64,000 nt of DNA from Melitaea cinxia (GCF_905220565.1 NC_059399.1:14624501-14688500); one strand, 5' to 3'. Positions 11,243-22,853 are shown, counted from the first letter of the stretch. Notes: a model not told the origin generated them from the letters alone. Numbers and translations: made by a program.

Positions 11243-11985
11243 GTCAGAAGTGACAAAGTTAATCTACGTGCCCGATGCTGCGGTCTCCTCGATCTTGGAT
11301 GTTAAGGTCAGATCTTAAAGTGTTATTTGACTTTCATGTGGCTACTTTAACATTTGCCGCCTCAAAATCGATATCGAACCAAAGCGAGGAAAATTCTACT
11401 AGCGAGCTACTGCGAAGTCCTTCAAAATTTAAATTGCTCCTGATTATCTCATTCGCATATCTCATATGCAGAAGGTACGCGAGCGGTAAACAACAAACTG
11501 CACACATGTTTTTGGAAGTTTAGTGAAAGTGATCTATATAATACCTGAACTATAATAATCAGGTCAGCGTTGGTGTTCTTTTTTTAATTTACAAGTGAAA
11601 ACTATTTAAGCTGTTATTTGTTGTTATTATTTTTTATTTTTTCTTTTGAAGTACCTACACGTAGACTACGCGATGTGTTTCGAAATATAAATGTACAATT
11701 ATCGTTGATCTTTGTTTTTAAACTGTTATTATTAATCTTATATGACTTTTTTATTATTAATTTAAACTACATAGCTATTGGTGTGTTTATATATCTTAAT
11801 TGAGGTTCCATGTACCTACTTATTGCCGCTGTTTCCGGATTTACTGCCGGTGTCTATTAAAACTGTGTTTAATATTGTGATAGTATATACGAGTATATTT
11901 AGTTTTGTTATATATATAAAATTTTGTATTTATTGTTCCTAAGTATATCTTGAATCATTTACTCATTGCATCACTAGTGGAGATA

Positions 11986-14196
11986 ATGGGAAAATCTAAG
12001 CGAAAACGGCGGGAATCGAGCGTAGATAGTACTTCTACAGATTCTAGTTTTAGTGATAGTGACGATTATGAACGTAGGTCACGACGTAGAACGAAACGTA
12101 ATCGAGGTCGTAAGCATAGCCATAAAAGACATGGTAAAAAACAAGCGCATACTGAGCGTCGCAGACATAAATCTCTCAGTAGGAATGTTAACCGGGGGTC
12201 GACTAAAACTCCCCCGTTGACATCGCCGATTCGATTAAATAGGTTAAATATACCCATTGCAGTTAATGATCAAACTGATCTTTGTTTGTCGAACAATAAC
12301 AGCGCAACAAATAATGTTACTAGATTAAATAACCCTAACAGTAATTCTGCGCCAGTAACTTCAAATTTTTGGGCTCAAAACAATTTTCCGGTGGCGTTCA
12401 GTGTTGTTCCAGAATTTGACCCTAGTGAAAATAGTCAAACAATAGAAAATTGGATAAACAAGGTTAACGAATGTGCGCAGATTTATTCTTGGAATGACCG
12501 CCAAATATGTCATTATGCTCTTCCTAAATTAAGTGGTTTAGCCAAAAAGTGGTATCAGGGCTTATCCTCAGTCCTATATAATTGGGATGAGTGGACACAA
12601 AAATTAAAATTAGCATTTCCCTCAAACGAAAACTACGGTGATTTATTAACAACAATGCTAAAACTTAGGTGTAGGTTTGGCCAACCTCTAGAACATTATT
12701 ACTATGACAAAATTGCGCTTATAAATAAATGTGAGATAACTGGTAAAAAGGCAGTCGGTTGCCTTATACATGGTATCGATGACAAGTTTGTACGAATGGG
12801 GGCAGGTGCCTGTATGTTTGAGGAACCAGAACAGGTCCTTAACTACTTGCGCATGGTATCTCAACATGAAACCAACACGCCATCCATCAATAATCGCAAC
12901 CGGAATAGTCATCAACAATCCAGACAGTTTAATAAGGTAGCAAATGAACAAATTAAAGGCAATAATAGCACAGATACAGTTAGATGTTTCAATTGTAATG
13001 AAATGGGACATATAAGTTTAAAATGTAATAAACTAATAAAGAGGTGTAACTTTTGTTTAAAATTAGGCCACGAAACTAAAGATTGTCGCAAGAACAGTAA
13101 TAATACTGGCGAAGCTAATAAAAACAATAGTTCGACGGAACGAACTAAGAGTGTCATGCGTATTACCAATAGTGAGTCCGATAATGCAAAATTTTACAAA
13201 GACGTCAAAGTGGGTGATATAACATTGCGAGGATACGTTGACCTAGGTAGTAAGTGTACTCTTATACGAGAATCTGACGCAAAACTCTTGCATGATACTT
13301 GGGCTACTGATAACTTACCAATTTTGCAGGGTTTTGGCAATTCTTCTGTAAAACCAATTGGTAAAGTAGTAGTCACTTTACAAATAGGCGCCGTTAAGGC
13401 TGAAACGGAAATTCTAGTCGTAGAAAATCATTATTTAAAAACATCAATTCTGGTTGGGCAGTCATTTACGGAAAAACCTAATGTAATACTTTTGAAAACA
13501 AATGATGATTTAGTTTTTATACAAACCCCAGATGTGACCAATAGTGATTTAAAAATTAAAGTGTATGCAGAAAGTGATTACGTTATTGAACCAAAAACTA
13601 CTATGCCCATTGATGTCACTACAAATAGTAAATACTCGGAAGGGCTATTTGTTCAATATAATCTTCGAACTTTACCTAACAACGAATATATTGTTCTACC
13701 AGGTATATTTCAGTTCAAAGCAGGTAAAGGGTATCTAATGCTAGCCAACTTGTCACTTAATGATTTAAAAATTACTAAAGGAGCTTTGTTAGCTCGGGGA
13801 CAGCAACACCACGAAATAAATAAAGAATATGTAGGTATAACTACAGAAACCAAACAGTATGAACCTTTACCTTTAGCGGATGTAAAAATAAGTACAATAG
13901 TGACCGAGGATCAGAAACAAAAATTGTTTAAATTAATCGAAAAATACAGAGATTGCTTTGCAATGAATTTAGGAGAATTAGGTAAAACAAATCTAACTGA
14001 AATGGAAATCAACCTAACTGACAATAGACCTGTAGTATATAATCCATATAGAGTTTCCCAGAGTGAACGTGAATACCTAAATAAGATTATAGAAGATTTA
14101 CTCTCCAATGGTATCATACGTGAAAGTACTTCTGATTATTCAAGTCCAGTTATTTTAGTCAGTAAGAAAAATGGCGATAAAGCGAGCCTTAAATAG
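11986..14196 (+). CDS. Retrotransposon gag and protease, N-terminal RT
   Basis: The frame is open from 11950; the first ATG is at 11986. The N-terminus is a very basic, Ser-rich tract (GKSKRKRRESS). A capsid-like gag region follows, then two CCHC zinc knuckles (CFNCNEMGHISLKC and CNFCLKLGHETKDC), typical of nucleocapsids. A retropepsin-like segment VDLGSKCTLI comes next; the active-site triad is DLG rather than the usual DTG or DSG. The frame then enters reverse transcriptase (VYNPYRVS, NGIIRES, SSPVILVSKKNGD) and stops at 14196. The stop follows a small loss of conserved RT sequence that also shifts the frame. It encodes packaging and processing functions plus the start of the polymerase. 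Confidence 0.88.
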   Translation: MGKSKRKRRESSVDSTSTDSSFSDSDDYERRSRRRTKRNRGRKHSHKRHGKKQAHTERRRHKSLSRNVNRGSTKTPPLTSPIRLNRLNIPIAVNDQTDLCLSNNNSATNNVTRLNNPNSNSAPVTSNFWAQNNFPVAFSVVPEFDPSENSQTIENWINKVNECAQIYSWNDRQICHYALPKLSGLAKKWYQGLSSVLYNWDEWTQKLKLAFPSNENYGDLLTTMLKLRCRFGQPLEHYYYDKIALINKCEITGKKAVGCLIHGIDDKFVRMGAGACMFEEPEQVLNYLRMVSQHETNTPSINNRNRNSHQQSRQFNKVANEQIKGNNSTDTVRCFNCNEMGHISLKCNKLIKRCNFCLKLGHETKDCRKNSNNTGEANKNNSSTERTKSVMRITNSESDNAKFYKDVKVGDITLRGYVDLGSKCTLIRESDAKLLHDTWATDNLPILQGFGNSSVKPIGKVVVTLQIGAVKAETEILVVENHYLKTSILVGQSFTEKPNVILLKTNDDLVFIQTPDVTNSDLKIKVYAESDYVIEPKTTMPIDVTTNSKYSEGLFVQYNLRTLPNNEYIVLPGIFQFKAGKGYLMLANLSLNDLKITKGALLARGQQHHEINKEYVGITTETKQYEPLPLADVKISTIVTEDQKQKLFKLIEKYRDCFAMNLGELGKTNLTEMEINLTDNRPVVYNPYRVSQSEREYLNKIIEDLLSNGIIRESTSDYSSPVILVSKKNGDKASLK

Positions 14197-15139
14197 AAAG
14201 ACACTTAAAGATAAATATCCTTTGCCTCGCATTGAGGATCAATTAGATAGGTTAGGGGGTAATCAATTCTTTACAAGCCTTGATCTAACATCAGGGTATT
14301 ATAACCAGGTGCCCATGTGTGAAAACAGTAAACGGTATACTGCATTTGCAACACCGGATGGTTTGTTTGAGTTTGAGAGAATGCCATTCGGGCTTGCTAA
14401 TGCACCTAGCGTTTTTCAGCGTATCATTAACTCTATGCTGAAAGGTAAACAAAACCTAGCATTAGCATATATGGATGATCTTTTAGTGACATCACAAACA
14501 ATAGAAGAAGGCTTAGACAAGTTGGAAAGAGTTTTTCAATTGTTAAGATCAGCTCAACTTAAGTTAAATATAAAAAAGTGCGATTTCTTTCAGACTCGAA
14601 TAAACTATTTGGGGTATGAGATCAGTGCCGACGGTATACGCCCTGGGGTAGCTAAAATTCAGGCGGTAATTGATTTTCCCATACCTAAAAACGTTCACGA
14701 GGTTCGACAGTTTGTTGGGCTCACTAGCTATTTCCGACGCTTTATTCACAATTTTTCAGTGATAGCAAAACCTCTGACGAATCTTACAAAAAGGAATGCT
14801 GTGTGGTGTTTTGATGAGCCACAGATAAAGGCTTTCAATGAATTAAAATCTAAATTAACCACCAGACCCGTTTTAGCATTATATGATCCCCAGACCGAAT
14901 TAGAAATTCATACAGATGCTAGTAAAATCGGTATAGGCGCCATATTAATGCAACGTATAAATTTAGAGACTTTCCACCCTATAGCATATTACAGTCGTCA
15001 GACCACATCAGACGAAAGCAAACTACACTCGTATGAGTTAGAGACTCTGGCAGTAGTTTGTGCTTTAATTCGATTCAGAGTCTATGTTTTAGGAAAAGTA
15101 AAGTTGTTACGGACTGTGCCGCTATACGTAGCACAATGA
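14171..15139 (+). pseudogene. Retrotransposon RT/RNase H, frame-shifted segment
   Basis: This continues pol in another frame. It carries the RT motifs FTSLDLTSGY (motif A), MPFGLANAPSVFQR and YMDD (motif C), then an RNase H start with IHTDASKIGIGA and the ELETLAVV segment. The N-terminal RT segment that normally precedes KYPLPRIED is shortened at the junction near 14170-14200. The frame is lost again near 15100. The catalytic aspartates of RT are present. It is a broken piece of the element's polymerase and should not be read as a separate host gene. Confidence 0.82.
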
Positions 15140-16593
15140 CTAAAAAGGATTTGATTCCTAGAGTAGCTCGCTGGTACTTAACTATGCAAGAATACGATTT
15201 CACAGTAGAGCATAGAGATGGGTCTAAAATGAGTCACGTTGATGCCTTATCGCGCAATCCCAGTACGTCTGAATCGAAGGTCGTGGTAGACGTTGTCGAT
15301 GTTTTAGCAATAGATGATGACGCGTGGCTGAGTACAGTGCAGGAACAGGACTCAGAGATACAAAGAATAATTAGCATCCTAAATGATCCAGACACTAAAG
15401 ATATAGTCGATATTCATAAGAACTATACAATAAAAAATGATCGTTTATATAGAGTAGTAATTGATAAAAATAATGAAGTCAATTTAAAGTGGGTAGTTCC
15501 GAAATCGGTAAGATGGCAGGTAGTTCGTATGAATCACGACGATGTTGGTCATTTCGGTTTTGAAAAAACTTACTGTAGAGTTAATCAAATTTATTGGTTT
15601 AAGAAAATGCGACGATTTATTAAAAAGTATTGCAATTCTTGCTTAAGCTGCGCACATAACAAACTACCGGCCGGTGCTAAAGAAGGGGAGCTCCATCCTA
15701 TACCTAAAATTAGCAAACCATTTGATACGCTCCACACTGACCATTGCGGTCCATTTCCTATAAGTAAAAAGAAAAATTGTCACATTTTAGTAATCATTGA
15801 TGCCTTTACGAAATTTATATACATAAAACCAGTTAAAAATACTAAGAGTAGCACCACTATTCAAGTATTTACAGAATATTTCTCGCTTTTTGGAGTACCA
15901 CGCCGTATAATATCAGATCGTGGTACAAGTTTCACTAGCAAAGAGTTTTCAAACTTTATTAATGGTAGAGGTATCAAGCATATTTTGAATGCTGTTGCCT
16001 CTCCCAGGGCAAATGGCCAGGTTGAAAGGTACAACCGGACTATAGTCGATGCCATAACTGCTGCTAATCACGGTAAACCTGAAAATGAATGGGATTTATG
16101 CTTACCACAAATTCAATGGTCACTAAACAATACTATTAACAAAAGCACCAATCGCACTCCTTCTGAGATGTTGTTTGGTGTTCAAACAACAGGCGTTTCG
16201 GACGGTATCATGAACCCTATAGTCGCGGATTCTCATTCCGCGTTAGATCGAGTTAAGATTAGGTCTGATGCAGAGTCCCGAATTCAAATTAATCAGCAAA
16301 AACAGAAAGAACGTTTTGATAGGTCTCACAAAAAACCAACACAATATAAATTAGGAGATTTAGTAAGAGTCGAGAGAGATATCCGTTCAGATCCGGGACA
16401 GAGTCGCAAATTATTGCCTAAATGTGTAGGGCCATTTCGAATCTCAAAAATTATCGGTAATGATCGCTATGAGATAGAGGATACCCCCATTACTAGAAAA
16501 GAAGGTTGTAAACCATATAGGTCGGTTTTTGCTGTTGATAGGCTACACCCTTGGCTAGTTTTTAATGATGCAATGACAAGTGATTCAGAGTAG
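15058..16593 (+). pseudogene. Retrotransposon RNase H end and integrase segment
   Basis: The third pol frame, meaningful from about 15095. It has the end of RNase H (VVTDCAAI, VDALSRNP). An HHCC zinc region follows (H..H around HDDVGHFGFEKT, then CNSCLSC). The DDE core is LHTDHCGPF, IISDRGTSFTS and GQVERYN. A C-terminal GPF-type module (KCVGPFRISKI) ends the frame. All core integrase catalytic residues are visible. After its stop at 16593 there is no further ORF up to the tandem repeat, so no env gene. Confidence 0.85.
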
Positions 16594-17150
16594 AAAGTGG
16601 ATTTGGTTATAACTAAAGTGATGGTAGGTGATGTAGACCTTATATACTGTTATAGAATAAATTATTGATGTATGTATGATTTTAAAAATAATGATATCAT
16701 GGTAATAAAAGACAGTTATTTATGTAATACCATAAAAGTGAATATCTAATTATATGTCAAATTATATGTACAATTGTATGCTGAGTGAATTGTAGTACCG
16801 ATGTATTATAGATTACATTACGTATCCTGTATATGATTATACTATATTAAAGAAGTAAATTGAGAAAAAAAAAGCGTAAAGTTAATGTAAATTAATTATA
16901 AGATCATTAGATAAAGATATACACTTTTAACATGTAACAATTACGAAAGTTAACCATAAAAGTGATTAACAAAAAGAATGAATGATTGTTTAACATATTG
17001 AGAATAATAAAGAGAGATAATTATAATATATGGATAGTAGTAATATATACTTAAATTACTGTATAGAGGCGGATCATCTTATTTCAATACATTTAATTTA
17101 CCAGAAATATATAAGAGAGTTGTGACAAGCGGACTTCTAAGAGATGTTAA

Positions 17151-17695
17151 AAGAGTGAGTCGCTATGGGTGAGAGTGCCTATAGTGGATGTTAGTTTTAA
17201 GAGTGAGTCGCTATGGGTGAGAGTGCCTATAGTCGATGTTAGTTTTAAGAGTGAGTCGCTATGGGTGAGAGTGCCTATAGTCGATGTTAGTTTTAAGAGT
17301 GAGTCGCTATGGGTGAGAGTGCCTATAGTCGATGTTAGTTTTAAGAGTGAGTCGCTATGGGTGAGAGTGCCTATAGTCGATGTTAGTTTTAAGAGTGAGT
17401 CGCTATGGGTGAGAGTGCCTATAGTCGATGTTAGTTTTAAGAGTGAGTCGCTATGGGTGAGAGTGCCTATAGTCGATGTTAGTTTTAAGAGTGAGTCGCT
17501 ATGGGTGAGAGTGCCTATAGTCGATGTTAGTTTTAAGAGTGAGTCGCTATGGGTGAGAGTGCCTATAGTCGATGTTAGTTTTAAGAGTGAGTCGCTATGG
17601 GTGAGAGTGCCTATAGTCGATGTTAGTTTTAAGAGTGAGTCGCTATGGGTGAGAGAGCCTATAGTCGATGTTAGTTCTAAGAGTTATTGGCTATG
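17151..17695. repeat. 48-bp tandem repeat in retrotransposon 3' region
   Basis: About eleven near-identical 48-bp units (word GTGAGTCGCTATGGGTGAGA), with variation only in the first and last. The unit length is a multiple of three, so one frame stays open as a repeated 16-residue peptide. No start context or known domain supports translation. It sits between the integrase and the 3' LTR. Confidence 0.92.
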
Positions 17696-17797
17696 ATTAA
17701 GAATGCCTGTTTTTTTTCTTCTTCTCTTATTTTATTGTCCTTTTTTTTGGATTGTGTTGTAAACGCGAGGCCGCGTTTGACGTCAGGATTAGCCGAA

Positions 17798-18125
17798 TGT
17801 TAGAGTATTAAAAATATGGATCAATTATCAAAACATTTATTTTAAGGTTTAGCAACACTATCATTTTAATATCAGTAAAATCGTTTAATTGCCAGGCCTT
17901 TGATAGCTCGTTTGTCATGGCAACACAGTTGACACTTAAGAGGGGAATGGACGTTGACGGGGAATTATTTTATTTTAGCTTTGGCGGTGGTAGATTAAAA
18001 GCAGAGAGAATATATACTGACTACGGATCAGACGTAAAAGGCGGTCTCGATACTACTTAGTGGCGTTAAGTACTGATGTCTTAATTAATAAACTTTATAA
18101 TAGTGCATATTGAGTTTTTCTAACA
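17798..18125 (+). repeat. 3' LTR
   Basis: 328 bp, TGTTAG...CTAACA, by eye the same as the 5' LTR. Its end lies 36 bp before the paired E2F-type sites upstream of PCNA. Confidence 0.93.
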
Positions 18126-18160
18126 TATAGTTGATATATAGGAAACGTTTGACATTTAAG

Positions 18161-18181
18161 TTTCGCGCTAATTTTTCCCGC
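18161..18181 (+). promoter_or_regulatory. Paired E2F-type sites upstream of PCNA
   Basis: TTTCGCGC at 18161-18168 and TTTCCCGC at 18174-18181 both fit the E2F consensus TTTSSCGC. PCNA is a classical E2F target in insects and vertebrates. The sites lie about 350 bp upstream of the ATG. A 3' splice site (TTATATTTTAG) just before the ATG suggests a 5'-UTR intron, so the transcription start may be close to these sites. Confidence 0.6.
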
Positions 18182-18530
18182 TTATAACCGGCTTATGTGT
18201 CATTTACCGCAGCGGTCAGCGATTAACGTTTGCTATTACACGCAAACTATTGTAATTATTTACTCTAAAGGACCAAATAAACAGTTTTGTAAGTAATAAA
18301 GTCGGAATATACTATTAAATAATTGTGTATTGTGAATAGTGACTCATAAAAAGATAAAGTCTTATGAGAAATTTCACCGGGCTAACACCTCTTTGTGTTG
18401 TGTTGCACCGTGGTGGTTAAATTAGACATTTTTCTATGTAATTTCATATAATTTCCTTTATATATTCGACTTTTCCATAGATTGGTATCGTTACGTGAAA
18501 ATTATAACGTCATTTATATTTTAGGTAAAG

Positions 18531-20825
18531 ATGTTTGAAGCACGCCTTCTTCGCAGCTCAATTTTAAAGAAAGTTCTGGAGGCTATTAAGGATCTCCTAA
18601 CACAAGCAACGTTCGACTGTGATGATAATGGAATCCAATTACAGGTATTTCGATAATTCTATTTTTATTCTAATTTTTCCAAACAATAAATTGTCCAGTT
18701 CTGGCTGGTCTTCTCCTGTACTGTAGTATTGTCAGTTGTGTACTATAGCGTCAACGTAATAACGTAATAATATAAGCATCTGTCATCTATCTTTAAATTT
18801 AATTTACTGAGCTCATTTCTTCATAAACCAATTCTGGTTTTATACCAACATACTTATAAACATCATTGTTGTATGAGTGCTGTAATATAAGTATGTAATA
18901 TGGATTTTTTGTATTCAGGCTATGGACAACTCACACGTATCACTCGTGTCCCTGACACTCCGAGCAGATGGTTTTGATAAATATAGATGTGACAGAAATA
19001 TTTCTATGGGCATGAATTTAGGAAGGTAAGCTTATAATATCTATGAACTGATCTAGCACTTAATTCTACGAGACTAAAATTTTTAAATAGTAATGTAAAT
19101 GTTTAAATTTAATACCCATATTTTTTACTTTATTTGTTTTCAATAAGTGTCTCTGTAAATAAATTAACTCCTTTTTTGTATACCTATTTTGTGTCCATTC
19201 TTATATAAATATGTATATAATTACGGCACATGAAAATTTTCAAATGTTGAAAAATGGCTTAGACTATCAAGGATTCCTGATATGTATAGTGTATATTATG
19301 CATTATATTACTTATGTATATATGTCTGTTTAACTTACAATATATTTATCATATACTAAGCTTTAATGACATAATTTTATTTATAGTATGTCAAAAATCC
19401 TAAAATGTGCGGGAGACAAAGACACAGTTACTATGAAAGCACAGGATAACGCCGATACAGTCACATTTGTTTTTGAGAGTCCCAATCAAGAGAAAGTGTC
19501 AGATTATGAGATGAAGCTTATGAATTTAGATTTGGAGCACTTAGGTAAGAAAAAATTAAACTATTGTGTTATGTCTTAATTAAGATTTAACAAGTTCTGA
19601 AAAAGTGCACACAAAATAAAAAAAATATTTGGGATTTGAACATGTATTAAAATTCATCTATATAGACATTTCTAAACATTTTTCTAATAAACATAAATTG
19701 CTCTTTAAAATTCTGATGTTGACCAAGTATCAAACTTGCTACATCGAGTAAAAACTTATGAGGGTAACAACAAAAATCCAGTTGATTGAAGAATGTCCTC
19801 CATTCTTTAGCCAGTCAAAATTAAATTTAATTTATTTTCTTTACAAAGGTATCCCTGAGACTGAGTACAGCTGCACAATTCGTATGCCAAGTGCAGAGTT
19901 TGCCAGAATCTGCCGTGATCTCTCACAGTTTGGAGAATCGATGGTCATATCTTGCACAAAAGAAGGTATATATTTATAACTATGTATATAAGCAATAAAA
20001 TTTAATATTAAGTATAGAAAATGTAAACAAAAGAGTAATATGAGATTATTTTAAAGATTATCTCTTCTATATTTGCTGTTATTAAGCCAGTTTTACTCTT
20101 TGACCAAATTAATTCCGATATCTTATAAGAGTTAAAAAAAATTGTTCTGACAAACATATATATGTATATTTACTATATAATTAAAAAAAATCTATCAGCC
20201 ATCCACCAAATACCGTGTAGATAGTGAACTTACACTTTGGATACAATTTTCATCTAAACAAAAATAGTTTACCCTAAACTTTTATATTATGACTCATATT
20301 TTTTAAATATTATAATAAGTAATGTCTTTCCTAGGTGTTAAATTCTCCGCAAGTGGTGATATTGGCTCCGCTAACATCAAGCTTGCACAGACAGCTTCTG
20401 TGGATAAGGAAGAGGAAGCTGTTGTTATTGAGATGGATGAACCAGTCACACTTACATTCGCCTGCCAGTACCTTAACTACTTTACTAAGGCCACATCATT
20501 GAGTCCACAGGTATAAAAAGTATTTCATTATAATCTATGACTGGTCTAAACAGGCTGTTTTTTCCTGTATATAAAAATTGATTCCTTTATGAATACAAAA
20601 TTAAACATTTCCCCCTAATTTTTACACAAAGTTTGAATTTATATCCATCTAACAATTAATGTAAATATTAAAAATTTATTTAGCTTTTTTTTGACGTTTA
20701 ATTTGTTTCTCCAGGTTCAACTCTCAATGTCAGCAGATGTGCCGTTAGTAGTAGAGTACCGCATACCTGATATTGGTCATATTCGTTACTACCTAGCCCC
20801 TAAGATTGAGGAGGACGACAACTAA
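18531..20825 (+). CDS. PCNA: Proliferating cell nuclear antigen (PCNA)
   Basis: Six exons: 18531-18644, 18919-19025, 19387-19544, 19849-19965, 20335-20510 and 20715-20825. All phases agree, giving 260 codons plus TAA, the standard PCNA length. PCNA is the trimeric sliding clamp that tethers replicative polymerases and recruits PIP-box proteins in the nucleus. Seen: the start MFEARLLRSSILKKVLEAIK; the interdomain connecting loop LMNLDLEHLG joined to IPETEYSC; SCTKEGVKFSASGDIG, whose Lys is residue 164, the conserved ubiquitination site; and the C-terminus YLAPKIEED, which contributes to the PIP-box pocket. Nothing is missing or broken. Paired E2F-type sites lie upstream. The neighbouring retrotransposon ends about 405 bp before the ATG. 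Downstream is the convergent zinc-finger gene. Confidence 0.98.
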
Positions 20826-20953
20826 GCTAATTAGGATTTAACTTAATATGAATATAGCCACACTATCATGTCAAATTACTGATACAAAGTTTGTTACATT
20901 TAAATTGTGATATTCTGGGAACACGAGCAAAGTATTTTCGGTTATTTTTTTCT

Positions 20954-20959
20954 AATAAA
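20954..20959 (+). terminator. PCNA polyadenylation signal
   Basis: AATAAA about 130 nt after the PCNA stop codon, the first canonical signal downstream. Confidence 0.55.
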
Positions 20960-22275
20960 ACAATACCCAATCATTCAATTTTTTTTATTTCGACATACTA
21001 TTATATAAAATAGTGAAATAATTTTGTCGTCTTCATGTTTCACATGAGTATTGAAATTATAAACACAGAACACAAATTTTTTACTTCTAACATTTTGGAT
21101 TGGTGGAATAATAAATTACATAAAACTATGGTTACAACATCCTTAGACAATGTTGTATATATATATTAGTGCGTGTTTAACATACTAAAAAAAATTAGAT
21201 CTGACTGCTTATCGTCCTTAACTATTCTATTTGGTAAACTATTATGCTGTATAATAAATAAACCTTACAAGAAATTAAAAGATCACATGAAACACTTAAA
21301 AATATCCTAGACTAATCAAATTAAATATTGTGGGAATAATAAAAATTAAACATAGCAATGAAAACTAATTAAATATAAATTTAAAATTTAAGGAGGGTGG
21401 GCAGGATACAAAAGTTATCGCCGAGCCCGCCGCCGATTATCGAAATTTAGTAATATTTTAGTACCAGAGATCATCACATCAACTTTATAAGAAAACAATT
21501 AAAACAGATATAATATTCAATCTGAGAGCAGGAAATTCAAACCCTAAATAAGAACTATTTTTATGGTTACATTAAAAACTGTCAAGCTACTCCAGAAACT
21601 AATTCCCCAATGTCAACAAACTAACACATTAACTTCAATTACATATAGTTCCAATAAATGCAAAGTTAAATTTGACAATAAATAATAATAATAATAAATA
21701 ATTTTTATTTTATTAACACCTCTCTGCTCTTCGTTCTTTGATAAATTAATATTGCAAATAAATTACTACGATCCTTAAAAATTATAATGTAATTGAAGTA
21801 TACATATTAGCAATACATGTAAAATGAAAAATGGTACTTCTAATTCGTAATTCTTGTTATTAACGTAACACAAATGAGAAACTCAATAGAAGATTGCGGT
21901 CTAATCCATAAATACATTTTCTGTTGAGTGTAAAACACACGAGTGCACATACAAACTAATGTCTTTTCCTACATTCTAAAACAAAAAAGTTATTCTTAAT
22001 TTTTATTTTTTAATTAAAACGATATCCAGATCTAATATCCTAATATAGTCTTGATTCTACAGAATGGTATTTTTATGGATTAGACCAACTTAGGAGTTCT
22101 TTAAAACTCCGTTTCAAATTACAAGATTCAAAAAAACGATTTGATTTGCTCAGGAAGAGTTAAAATCCAATTTCTGTGTAATGTTGTAATTTAAATGTTC
22201 ATGAGCAATCTTCCTTTTAGGAACGGGTTTAAGTGAACGTCTCAAACATAATTTCAGCGGCGGGCTAGGGCGTGT
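20960..22275. other. Convergent intergenic region, PCNA and zinc-finger gene
   Basis: AT-rich, non-coding. The right part is likely 3' UTR of the minus-strand zinc-finger transcript if the exon at 22276-22415 is used; several minus-strand AATAAA signals occur, for example near 21706. No transposon was recognised here. Confidence 0.35.
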
Positions 22276-22415
22276 TTACTTCCACTTCTTGGCGGAGAAG
22301 AGCACGGCGCGCTGCTTGAGGAACAGCGAGTAGCTCTGCTTGCGCAGCGCCGACTCGTTGGCGTGCAGCGCGGGCACGTACGCGCGCCGGCCGCGCCCTC
22401 GACCTGGCCTCGACA
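22276..22415 (-). CDS. Possible terminal exon of the BTB zinc-finger gene
   Basis: A GC-rich island in AT-rich DNA. On the minus strand, an acceptor CTACATCAG opens 140 nt in phase: RPGRGRGRRAYVP, then KQSYSLFLKQ, then FSAKKWK and TAA. The composition and Arg/Gly-rich start look protein-coding. Its phase fits a GTAAAA donor at 22866, which lies 19 nt beyond the TGA that ends the zinc-finger frame, so translating it requires passing that TGA. Alternatively it is reached by another transcript, or is 3' UTR. I do not recognise the tail. Confidence 0.45.
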
Positions 22416-22675
22416 CTGATGTAGATATCGGCATAGAAATAATTATCCTGCTCAAAATCTGATACAGCACGACTGGGCAAGTACTTGAGCGTTACAAAAG
22501 GTCACAGCTATAAAATATTTCTCTCAAGTAGTTTTGTGTTCCCGTACGGTGTGAGGTAGTTCGGGCTTCTGGAGAGGGTCAAAGACAGTGTTGTCAACGC
22601 GCTTGCAATGCTTCTGGTATTGCTAGCGTTTAGTTACTGTAATCACTTACCACCAGTTGATTTTTTTTCAAATTT

Positions 22676-22853
22676 AAATAAAATAGTGTGGTCACCCTAG
22701 TCGTATAAATAAAACGAGCGGTCATCATAGTCTCATAAATAAAAAATTGTCACCTTAGTCTGCTAAAACCGAAAAAAATAATGTTATCCCTGGTCCCACA
22801 AATATAAAATGGTCATCCTAGTCGTACAGAGAGAGAGAGAGAGAGAGAGAGAT
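22676..22853. repeat. Degenerate ~28-bp minisatellite and (GA)n
   Basis: Around five diverged units built on TGGTCACCCTAGTCGTATAA-like words lie between 22684 and 22826. They are followed by an uninterrupted GA tract from about 22827. It falls between the last two exons of the zinc-finger gene. Confidence 0.6.

Larger units (their letters stand above)
10915..18125 (+). mobile_element. Ty3/gypsy LTR retrotransposon, recent insertion
   Basis: Complete by structure: 328-bp LTRs at 10915-11242 and 17798-18125, both TGTTAG...CTAACA, flanked by a 4-bp TATA duplication (10911-10914, 18126-18129). The internal order is gag, protease, RT, RNase H, integrase, which is Ty3/gypsy order. No envelope-like ORF follows the integrase. 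A 48-bp tandem repeat fills the stretch before the 3' LTR. I could not find a convincing tRNA primer-binding site (TGG) just after the 5' LTR, nor a purine tract just before the 3' LTR. The pol frame is interrupted twice, so this copy is probably not autonomous. Confidence 0.93.

Noticed and set aside
11275..11523. 82-codon ORF in the retrotransposon leader as an accessory gene
   Set aside because: No recognisable domain and poor composition; it lies in the untranslated leader before gag.
12066..13376. Minus-strand ORFs of 60-107 codons inside gag-pol
   Set aside because: They are antisense shadows of the retrotransposon frame and have no features of their own.
17169..17696. 175-codon repetitive ORF as a secreted or structural repeat protein
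   Set aside because: It is the 48-bp repeat of the retrotransposon. It has no signal sequence or start context, and the frame exists only because 48 is a multiple of three.
22265..22480. 71-codon Ala/Arg-rich ORF overlapping the possible last zinc-finger exon
   Set aside because: Another frame through the same GC-rich island; the frame ending FSAKKWK joins in phase with upstream coding sequence and is preferred.
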